From Syntrophomonas sp. UBA4911 (lineage in GTDB: Bacteria > Bacillota > Syntrophomonadia > Syntrophomonadales > Syntrophomonadaceae), in NCBI GenBank assembly GCA_002398105.1, contig DHCD01000108.1, positions 16,257-42,095 on the forward strand: DNA of 25,839 bases. The letters run 5' to 3'. Positions 1-6,124 of this stretch are shown piece by piece; within the stretch, counting starts at the first letter, position 1; the number at the start of each line of letters is the position of its first letter. The position numbers and the translations under genes are program-made. The notes below the pieces were generated by a model that saw nothing but the letters and a program-made list of their open reading frames with translations, did no database searches and had not been told where the DNA came from.

Positions 1-2
1 AA

Positions 3-101
3 TACGTATCTTTTCCCGTTGAAAATCATTACCTGCCCGAGGATGAATACGGACTGGAGAATCAACAATATCTCTATAAAATTATAGAAAAATATTATTG
101 A
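3..101 (+). CDS. 3' end of an unidentified gene (partial)
   Basis: Frame 3 is open from the window edge to a TGA at 99-101 and reads as plausible protein (32 residues, ending ENQQYLYKIIEKYY). The other two frames are less convincing: one stops early and one gives an unnatural composition. The upstream part is outside the window, so no family can be named. Its stop codon lies inside the first TetR operator and the -35 element of the next gene, so the two genes are packed very closely. A chance open frame of this length is possible. Confidence 0.45.
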   Translation, partial: YVSFPVENHYLPEDEYGLENQQYLYKIIEKYY

Positions 102-114
102 CCGGATCGGTTAG
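98..114. promoter_or_regulatory. TetR operator O1 (overlaps -35)
   Basis: TTGACCGGATCGGTTAG is an imperfect 17-bp palindrome with a perfect ACCG-N3-CGGT core. It is repeated nearly identically at 131-147, with centres 33 bp apart (about three helical turns), so two dimers would sit on the same DNA face. Palindromes of this size next to a tetR gene are usual TetR-family operators; assignment to the adjacent regulator is inference. Confidence 0.7.
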
Positions 115-126
115 TAGAGTTATTCT
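98..126 (+). promoter_or_regulatory. Promoter of the tetR-rph operon
   Basis: TTGACC (98-103) and TATTCT (121-126) are separated by exactly 17 bases, giving a good sigma-A type -35 and a moderate -10. Transcription would start near 132-134, inside the second palindrome. The -35 is also the left arm of the first palindrome, so a bound repressor would cover both the -35 and the start site. Confidence 0.6.
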
Positions 127-130
127 ATTC

Positions 131-147
131 TTGACCGAATCGGTTAA
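131..147. promoter_or_regulatory. TetR operator O2 (over the transcription start)
   Basis: TTGACCGAATCGGTTAA has 6 of 7 arm positions symmetric around a 3-base centre and keeps the ACCG-N3-CGGT core of O1. It covers the predicted transcription start and lies just ahead of the ribosome binding site. I did not find the same palindrome elsewhere in the window, including before the second dikinase gene or the reductase gene. Confidence 0.7.
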
Positions 148-169
148 TACCATTTTAGAGGTGAGTCGC

Positions 170-787
170 TTGGAAAATTTTTTAAGTTTACCTGTAGAGA
201 AACAAAATACAATTATTGATGCAGCCCTTCTATGCTTCGGTACTAACGGTTACAAAAAAACTTCCGTTAGCGATATTGCTGCTGCAGCGGGGATTTCAAA
301 AGCATTGGTATTCCATTACTTTGGCACAAAAAAGGCTTTGTATTTATACCTGGTTGATTTATGCACCCATATTATCATGAATGAACTTGATGAAAAGTTT
401 GATAATACGGTTACTGATTTTTTTGCCAGAATTAATCTGGCGGCCAACATTGAAATTTCGGCTATGAAAAAACACCCTGCCATCCTTTCCTTTTTAGACA
501 GTGTGTATTTTGAAAATGATGATGAAGTTAAAGCGAACATAAAAGCAATTCTTGCAAATAGTGAAAGTGAAAGCTTGAGAAGCAAAATTGCTTTTGAAGG
601 TACTGACACTTCAAAATTTAAAGATGACATTGACCCAAAGCTGGTCATGAAAATACTAACCTTGCTTACCGATGGGTATTTATGCAAAATGCCTAAAACA
701 GGGCTTGATCTTGACGCTTTATGCGAAGAATTTGACGAATATATAAATCTATTTAAAAGGAATTTTTACAAGGAGAAATACCTATAA
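170..787 (+). CDS. TetR/AcrR-family transcriptional repressor
   Basis: This 205-residue protein has the usual TetR length. An N-terminal helix-turn-helix lies at about residues 8-58, with the typical TSVSDIAAAAGISKALVFHYF and GTKKALYLYL signature. The rest is the all-helical ligand-binding/dimer domain, which shows no recognisable ligand motif. I chose TTG at 170 because GAGGTGA (159-165) sits just upstream and because the HTH then begins at the normal place. A longer reading from 98 would run through the operators. The promoter is covered by two palindromes, so autorepression is likely. The rifamycin-phosphotransferase-type gene starts 60 bases after the stop with no terminator or promoter between, so it is probably cotranscribed and derepressed by the regulator's ligand. 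The ligand is unknown; a rifamycin-like or other planar drug is an inference from the neighbour. Confidence 0.85.
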   Translation: MENFLSLPVEKQNTIIDAALLCFGTNGYKKTSVSDIAAAAGISKALVFHYFGTKKALYLYLVDLCTHIIMNELDEKFDNTVTDFFARINLAANIEISAMKKHPAILSFLDSVYFENDDEVKANIKAILANSESESLRSKIAFEGTDTSKFKDDIDPKLVMKILTLLTDGYLCKMPKTGLDLDALCEEFDEYINLFKRNFYKEKYL

Positions 788-847
788 CGTATTTGATTTT
801 ACTCAAAACGCTTTATTAAGAAAATATGCGTAGAAAGGAGAATATGT

Positions 848-3469
848 ATGAATTCATACGTACTCGGCTTTCAGGAAATTGATAAAACCAAGCTTGCGAT
901 GACCGGGGGCAAAGGCGCCAACCTGGGGGAACTATCCGGATTAAAGGGGATACAATTGCCAGAGGGCTTTTGCGTCACTACCGAAGCGTATAAAGAAATT
1001 ATCGGAAATAACGGGGAGTTTAATTCACTGCTGGATCAGTTATCCCTTCTAAAAGCGGACAACCGGGAAAGTATTGGTGAAATCAGCGCCGAAATCCGCA
1101 AGGTCATTGAAGGAATCGCTATTCCGAAAGAGATCGAAAATGAGATCACTCGTCATCTTGTACAACTTGGTGAAAAAGATGGCTATGCCGTACGCTCCAG
1201 CGCCACCGCTGAAGATTTGCCGACGGCCTCCTTTGCGGGCCAGCAGGATACGTACCTGAACATTATCGGAAAGGAAGCTATCCTGAGAAATATCAGCAAA
1301 TGCTGGGCCTCGCTGTTTACCGACCGTGCCGTGACCTACCGCATCCAAAATGGATTCGATCATCGCAAGATCCATCTGTCCGTCGTCATCCAGAAGATGG
1401 TTTTCCCGGAGGCGGCGGGGATTATGTTTACAGCCGATCCGGTCACGTCCAACCGGAAGGTGGTCTCCATTGATGCAAGCTTCGGCCTCGGTGAAGCGCT
1501 GGTCTCCGGCCTGGTAAACGCAGATATCTATAAGGTACGTGACGGCAGGATCATTGACAAGAAGATATCCGCCAAGAAGCTGGCAATCTATGCCTTAAAA
1601 GAAGGTGGTACGGGAGAGAAAAAAATTGAGGCCGCGCGGCAGAATATGCAGACGCTGACCGACGAGCAGATTTTACGGCTTGCACGTATGGGCAGAACCA
1701 TTGAGGCTTATTTCAGCCGCCCGCAGGATATTGAATGGTGCCTGTATGAAAACAAATTCTTTATCGTCCAGAGCCGTCCCATTACCACCCTTTACCCCGT
1801 ACCGGAAGCGCAGGATGGAAAAAAACACGTGTATATGTCTTTTGGTCATCAGCAGATGATGACCGATGCCATGAAACCATTGGGGTTATCTTTTTTCCAG
1901 CTATTGTCTGACGAAATTCCCCTGATTCAAGCCGGTGGAAGGCTGTTCATTGATCTGGCGCACGATTTGGCCTCTCCCGCGGGACAAAAGATAGTACTCA
2001 TGGCTGCGGGTAAAATAGACCCTCTCATGGATAACGCGATCAAGAGCTTAATGAAGCGAAAAGCCTTTATGAAATCATTATCACGCGGTAAAAGAGCCTT
2101 CAGTATGGGGTCAGGGTATTTTTCATGGGCGCTGCCCGTTCAGTTTATCAAGATATACCGCAGCAACGACGGAAGCCTGGTTCAATCTCTGATGTCCCGG
2201 AATGAGGCGTCTATCAAAGATCTGCGGCAGATGGCCAACCTGTCCGGCGACGAATTGTTTGCTTTTATTATGGAAGCTCATAAGCAATTAAAAGAAGCCA
2301 TGTATGACCCGCAAGGTATGGCGGCGATTTATGTCGGGGTATATGCAGTGAGTTGGCTTAATAAGAAAATGGAAAAGTGGCTGGGCGAAAAGAGCGCGGC
2401 AGATTCGCTTTCCAAATCGGTAGCCACCAACGTTACCTCGGAAATGGGGCTGGCGCTGTTGGATGTAGCGGACGTGGTCCGGCAATATCCGGCGGTGATG
2501 AAATATTTTCAACACGCCCATGACGAGACCTTTTTTGAAGACTTGGCCAAGTTGGAAGGCGGCACTGTTGTCAGTCAGTCCATAGGGACGTATCTTGAAA
2601 AATACGGCATGCGCTGTCCCGGAGAGATTGATATCACCAGGCCCCGCTTCAGCGAACAGCCGACCGCCCTCGTCCCCATGCTTCTCAGCAACATTAAAAA
2701 CTTTGAGCCGGGGGCTCATAACACCATATTTGAGCAGGGCCTGCGGGAAGGGAAGCAGAGGGAACAGGATCTCCTAAAACGTTTGGAACAGCTGCCCGGC
2801 GGCAACCAAAAGGCCAAAAAGACAAGGAAGATGATCAGCCGTTTGCGCAATTTTGTCGGTTATCGGGAATACCCGAAGTACCTGATGATTGAACGTTACT
2901 GGATCATTAAGCAGGCCTTGTTAAAGGAAGCCGTTAAGCTTGTGCAAAAGGGGGTTATCCAAGAGAAGGAGGATATCTACTATCTGTCTTTTGAGGAGTT
3001 CCGGGAGGTGGTTCGTACCAACCGGCTGGATTACAGCATCATCACGAAGCGAAAAGAGGAATACGATGTCTATGAGAAATTAACCCCTCCCCGTGTAATG
3101 ACCTCTGAAGGCGAGGTTTTATTCGGTGCATACGATACCGGTAACATCCCGCAAGGTGCTTTGGCGGGCATACCCGTTTCATCCGGGACCATTGAGGGCC
3201 GGGCAAGGGTCGTTTTGAAAATGGAGGACGCCAACATAGAAGAAGGGGATATTTTGGTCACCGCTTATACCGACCCCAGTTGGACACCGGTGTTTGTCTC
3301 CGTCAAAGGTTTGGTGACGGAAGTAGGCGGGGTGATGACCCACGGTGCCGTAATTGCCAGAGAATACGGCCTGCCTGCGGTAGTAGGCGTGGAAAACGCT
3401 ACCAGGTTGATTAAAGACGGACAGCGGATCCGGGTGAACGGAGCGGAAGGGTATGTGGAAATACTGTAA
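848..3469 (+). CDS. rph: Rifamycin phosphotransferase-type dikinase (RPH family), copy 1
   Basis: An 873-residue ATP-utilising dikinase-family enzyme. Residues ~1-310 are the PPDK-type ATP-binding region (GGKGANLGEL near residue 21, VRSSATAEDLPTASFAGQQD, FTADPVTSNRK). Residues ~320-750 are a long central domain beginning with GHQQMMTDAMKPLGLSFF. The swivelling phosphohistidine domain is at the extreme C-terminus, with His832 in MTHGAVIAREYGLPAVVGV. PEP synthase and PPDK have the His domain in the middle and a PEP-binding barrel at the end. That barrel is absent here, while length and order match RPH, which transfers the ATP beta-phosphate to the C21 hydroxyl of rifamycins. The start is fixed by AGGAG 836-840. 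Many databases label such genes PEP synthase. True substrate is inferred: rifamycins are made by actinomycetes, and an environmental substrate of similar shape is possible. Confidence 0.85.
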   Translation: MNSYVLGFQEIDKTKLAMTGGKGANLGELSGLKGIQLPEGFCVTTEAYKEIIGNNGEFNSLLDQLSLLKADNRESIGEISAEIRKVIEGIAIPKEIENEITRHLVQLGEKDGYAVRSSATAEDLPTASFAGQQDTYLNIIGKEAILRNISKCWASLFTDRAVTYRIQNGFDHRKIHLSVVIQKMVFPEAAGIMFTADPVTSNRKVVSIDASFGLGEALVSGLVNADIYKVRDGRIIDKKISAKKLAIYALKEGGTGEKKIEAARQNMQTLTDEQILRLARMGRTIEAYFSRPQDIEWCLYENKFFIVQSRPITTLYPVPEAQDGKKHVYMSFGHQQMMTDAMKPLGLSFFQLLSDEIPLIQAGGRLFIDLAHDLASPAGQKIVLMAAGKIDPLMDNAIKSLMKRKAFMKSLSRGKRAFSMGSGYFSWALPVQFIKIYRSNDGSLVQSLMSRNEASIKDLRQMANLSGDELFAFIMEAHKQLKEAMYDPQGMAAIYVGVYAVSWLNKKMEKWLGEKSAADSLSKSVATNVTSEMGLALLDVADVVRQYPAVMKYFQHAHDETFFEDLAKLEGGTVVSQSIGTYLEKYGMRCPGEIDITRPRFSEQPTALVPMLLSNIKNFEPGAHNTIFEQGLREGKQREQDLLKRLEQLPGGNQKAKKTRKMISRLRNFVGYREYPKYLMIERYWIIKQALLKEAVKLVQKGVIQEKEDIYYLSFEEFREVVRTNRLDYSIITKRKEEYDVYEKLTPPRVMTSEGEVLFGAYDTGNIPQGALAGIPVSSGTIEGRARVVLKMEDANIEEGDILVTAYTDPSWTPVFVSVKGLVTEVGGVMTHGAVIAREYGLPAVVGVENATRLIKDGQRIRVNGAEGYVEIL

Positions 3470-3507
3470 GGTGATATGGATTATTAAACATTGATGTTCA
3501 CCTTTTC
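3468..3507 (+). terminator. Possible weak intrinsic terminator after rph copy 1
   Basis: AAGGTGA (3468-3474) can pair with TCACCTT (3498-3504), followed by TTCT. The 23-base loop contains a smaller inverted repeat (AACAT/ATGTT). The stem is short and the T-run poor, so read-through into the reductase gene is possible. The rest of the 293-base gap to 3763 shows no ORF and no clear promoter. Confidence 0.3.
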
Positions 3508-3762
3508 TATCGCCCTTCTCCTCACACCGCATTATTATGAAAGCTGTCTGAGAAATGTTAATTGAGCTTGCCGAAACTAAAGGATTGACTTATATGGTCT
3601 GCTGGTCCTTAGCTGTATAACCGTATATTTGCTTGGGGCATAATAAAAAAGCCGATAGGAATTGCACAGACCGGAACCTGGTTTAAACCCCCCGGAAAAT
3701 TAATCACATTGTTTTCGGATGTGGCGATTCGCTGCTGATTATGAAACAAGAGGAGGCTTTAA

Positions 3763-5712
3763 ATGAAATTTCCTACATTATTGTCACCCATCAGAATCGG
3801 ATCAATGGAAGTAAAAAACCGCTTTGTGGTACCTCCGATGGGCACCAATTATGCGACTGAACAGGGTATACCTACACAGCAATTTATAGATTACTATACC
3901 GCCAGAGCCAAGGGCGGCTTTGGATTGATAATCGGCGAAGTAACCGCTGTATCTCCTATTGGCAGAGCCATTTGGAACGAGCCGGGGCTATGGTGTGACG
4001 AGCAGATTGACGGATGGAGAAAAATGGCGGAAAACTGCCATAAATATGGGGCTAAGATCGTAACCCAGCTTCACCATGCCGGAAGGCAGACCACGACAGA
4101 TATCGCCGGACCAGGGGCTCCGGTGGCTCCGATTGCTATTATGGATCCCCTGCTGGAGAGATTCGGTATCGGCGAAATGCCCAGGGAACTAACGACCGAA
4201 GAGATATGGGAAATTATCGGACAATTCCGGGACGCAGCGGTAAGAGCGCAGGAAGCCGGATTAGACGGCGTTGAAATTCACGGCGCCCATGGATATCTGG
4301 TAGCAGAATTCATGTCGGCTTATTCAAACAAGAGAATCGATGAGTTTGGAGGGGACTTTGAGGGTAGGATGAAGTTCCCGGCTGAAATCGTAAAAGCGAT
4401 AAAAAAAGCATGCGGCAACGGATTCAATCTCATCTTCAGGTTTAGTGCCGACGAGAGAATATATGGGGGCAGAACGATTGAGGAAAGCAAGGTAGTGGCC
4501 AGAATATTGGAGGATGCAGGCGTCCATGCTCTGGATATCAGTAATAGCGTTTATGGCAGCTACGAATGGCTATGGGCGACGGAAGCCACACCGGTGGGAT
4601 ATATTGCGCAACAATCGGAACAAATCAAAAAATCGGTAAAAATTCCCTGCATTGTGGTAGGCAGGCTTAATAATGCCTATTTAATGGAAGATATTCTTTC
4701 CACCGGCCAGGCCGATTTGGTTGCTTTGGGAAGAGAATCGCTGGCTGAGCCGGAATGGCCGAATAAGGTGGCTGGTGACGCGCTTGAAGATATTGCTCCC
4801 TGTATTGCATGTCACCAGGGATGCGCCGCCTATATCTTTAATAAAGAGATCAGGAAATGCTCCTGCCTGGTCAATCCTTTCTGCGGGAAAGAAGAGACCA
4901 TGAAGATCGCAGCAGCCAAAAAATCTAAAAAGGTTATGATCGCAGGAGGCGGTCCCGGCGGTTTGGAAGCGGCCTGGATTGCGGCCAAGAGGGGCCACCG
5001 GGTAACTCTGTATGAAAAACAAAATATACTGGGCGGCGCTTTCAGAATAGCGGCTATACCGTCTGCCAAAACCATATTGACCACACCGATCAAATATTAT
5101 ATTACCCAGGGTCGCAAGTTCGGGGTGGAATACAAGTTGAACACCGAAGTTACTCCGGAACTCATTGCCCAAGAAAAGCCGGATGTAGTGATTTTAGCTA
5201 CTGGCGGAGTTCCGCTTATTCCTGAAATACCCGGCATAGACAATCCCAAATTTATCAAAGCCAATGATGTGCTGGAAGGGAAGGCCATTCCAGGTTATAA
5301 AGTGCTGGTGGCGGGCGGCGGTCTCATCGGCGCCGAGACCGCTGATTTCATGGCGGAGCACAGCCGCAAAGTCAGCATCATAGAAATGCAGCCTGATATT
5401 GCCCTGGACATGCATGATGTTCACCGGATTCATCTGCTCAGGCGGCTAAAGGAATTTGAAGTCGACCGCATAACCAGCGCCAGGGTGGTTGAGTTTTTAG
5501 ACGATGGAGTGGTATATGAAAAGGATGGCAGGAAAGAGAAAATTACCGGATTTGACAGCATAGTACTGGCTATGGGTACTGCTTCTCATAACCCGCTGGA
5601 AGCAAAGATAAAAGGCAAGGTACCTGAACTGTACGTAATTGGTGATGCGGCAAGCGTCAGACAGGCCATTGACGCTATCGCCGAAGCTGCTGAGGTGGCA
5701 TGTTCCATATAG
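3763..5712 (+). CDS. NADH:flavin oxidoreductase / enoate reductase-type (FMN, [4Fe-4S], FAD)
   Basis: A 649-residue protein of the 2,4-dienoyl-CoA reductase / enoate reductase / trimethylamine dehydrogenase family. Residues 1-330 form the Old-Yellow-Enzyme FMN barrel, with HGAHGYL at 173-179 containing the expected active-site histidines. An iron-sulfur motif C347-x2-C350-x3-C354-x11-C366 follows with family-typical spacing. Two dinucleotide folds follow, GGGPGG near residue 395 (FAD) and GGGLIGAE near residue 517 (NAD(P)H). Family enzymes reduce activated C=C bonds in the cytosol, passing electrons NAD(P)H to FAD to Fe-S to FMN. The substrate cannot be read from sequence. A good RBS (AAGAGGAGG) precedes the ATG. 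The gene lies between two RPH paralogues, which suggests a detoxification role, but that is inference. Its last ~30 codons and terminator are duplicated at 12701-12860. Confidence 0.9.
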   Translation: MKFPTLLSPIRIGSMEVKNRFVVPPMGTNYATEQGIPTQQFIDYYTARAKGGFGLIIGEVTAVSPIGRAIWNEPGLWCDEQIDGWRKMAENCHKYGAKIVTQLHHAGRQTTTDIAGPGAPVAPIAIMDPLLERFGIGEMPRELTTEEIWEIIGQFRDAAVRAQEAGLDGVEIHGAHGYLVAEFMSAYSNKRIDEFGGDFEGRMKFPAEIVKAIKKACGNGFNLIFRFSADERIYGGRTIEESKVVARILEDAGVHALDISNSVYGSYEWLWATEATPVGYIAQQSEQIKKSVKIPCIVVGRLNNAYLMEDILSTGQADLVALGRESLAEPEWPNKVAGDALEDIAPCIACHQGCAAYIFNKEIRKCSCLVNPFCGKEETMKIAAAKKSKKVMIAGGGPGGLEAAWIAAKRGHRVTLYEKQNILGGAFRIAAIPSAKTILTTPIKYYITQGRKFGVEYKLNTEVTPELIAQEKPDVVILATGGVPLIPEIPGIDNPKFIKANDVLEGKAIPGYKVLVAGGGLIGAETADFMAEHSRKVSIIEMQPDIALDMHDVHRIHLLRRLKEFEVDRITSARVVEFLDDGVVYEKDGRKEKITGFDSIVLAMGTASHNPLEAKIKGKVPELYVIGDAASVRQAIDAIAEAAEVACSI

Positions 5713-5778
5713 CATAGCCGATTTAACGCGAATAGATTTGAGACAGCCGGGGGATAAAGCCCCCCGGCTTTTTGGCGG
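5612..5778 (+). repeat. Direct repeat copy A (reductase 3' end plus terminator)
   Basis: This segment, from codon ~617 of the reductase through its terminator, recurs in the same orientation at 12701-12860. Differences are scattered substitutions and a few short indels, including changes at synonymous positions and in the terminator stem. The match continues past the stop codon, so it is a DNA duplication and not protein convergence. Confidence 0.9.
5745..5773 (+). terminator. Intrinsic terminator of the reductase gene
   Basis: AGCCGGGGG (5745-5753) pairs perfectly with CCCCCGGCT (5761-5769) across a 7-base loop and runs into TTTTT (5769-5773). This is a strong GC-rich hairpin with a T-run 33 bases after the stop codon. 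It isolates the second rph gene from upstream transcription. Confidence 0.9.
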
Positions 5779-6064
5779 AAATCTACGATTATGACGTTTA
5801 TTATGCCGGAACCAATTACGAAATTGCCTATCTCGAGCTTTGCATATTAAATATTTCAGCTCGTTAAATAACTGTTTTCATTTGCTTATAAAAGGATGTA
5901 CCTTTGCATCGGGTTAGCGTCTTTAAGGCTTATTTCTTATGAAGATTAAATCTCTTCCACCTTTATTATAACATACAAAAAATTGTAAATGCAGACTATT
6001 TGTTCCCATTTGCTGCTGCTATAATCCAATAGTATGTTAATACGATTTGTTGGAAAGGATTATT
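5779..6064. other. Non-coding gap before the second rph gene
   Basis: Between the terminator and the leader ORF this AT-rich stretch holds no convincing gene. A start-less 29-codon open frame (5778-5864) is too short to call. Short inverted repeats such as AAAGG-N5-CCTTT near 5892 are present but unremarkable. The extended -10 promoter near 6017-6025 is the only element I would act on. Confidence 0.5.
6017..6025 (+). promoter_or_regulatory. Extended -10 promoter for the second rph gene
   Basis: TGC directly followed by TATAAT (6020-6025) gives an extended -10 with a perfect -10 hexamer. The -35 position is poor (no TTGACA-like hexamer at 17 bases), which is usual for extended -10 promoters. 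Transcription would begin near 6032, leaving about 33 bases before the leader ORF. The TetR palindrome found at 98-147 is not present here. Confidence 0.6.
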
Positions 6065-6124
6065 ATGGAAAGGATGGCATCAAAATTATCAAAGAAGAAA
6101 TCGCCAAAGAAGGTAAACCTATGA
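6065..6124 (+). CDS. Short basic leader ORF overlapping the rph start
   Basis: A 19-codon ORF, MERMASKLSKKKSPKKVNL, starts at ATG 6065 after GGAAAGGA (6052-6059), a good Shine-Dalgarno with 5-base spacing. It ends at TGA 6122-6124, so its stop overlaps the rph start as ATGA. Seven of 19 residues are Lys and one is Arg. This arrangement suggests translational coupling or a leader-peptide attenuator for an antibiotic-modification gene. It is seen in the sequence, but whether it is translated is unknown; a basic composition could arise from A-rich DNA. Confidence 0.45.
   Translation: MERMASKLSKKKSPKKVNL

Noticed and set aside
5778..5867. Start-less 29-codon open frame after the reductase terminator
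   Set aside because: No start codon or RBS, and open stretches of this length are common by chance.
6034..6120. N-terminal extension of rph copy 2 from ATG 6034
   Set aside because: It would add 29 residues absent from copy 1, has no good RBS, and overlaps a better-supported leader ORF; ATG 6121 has GAAGG upstream.
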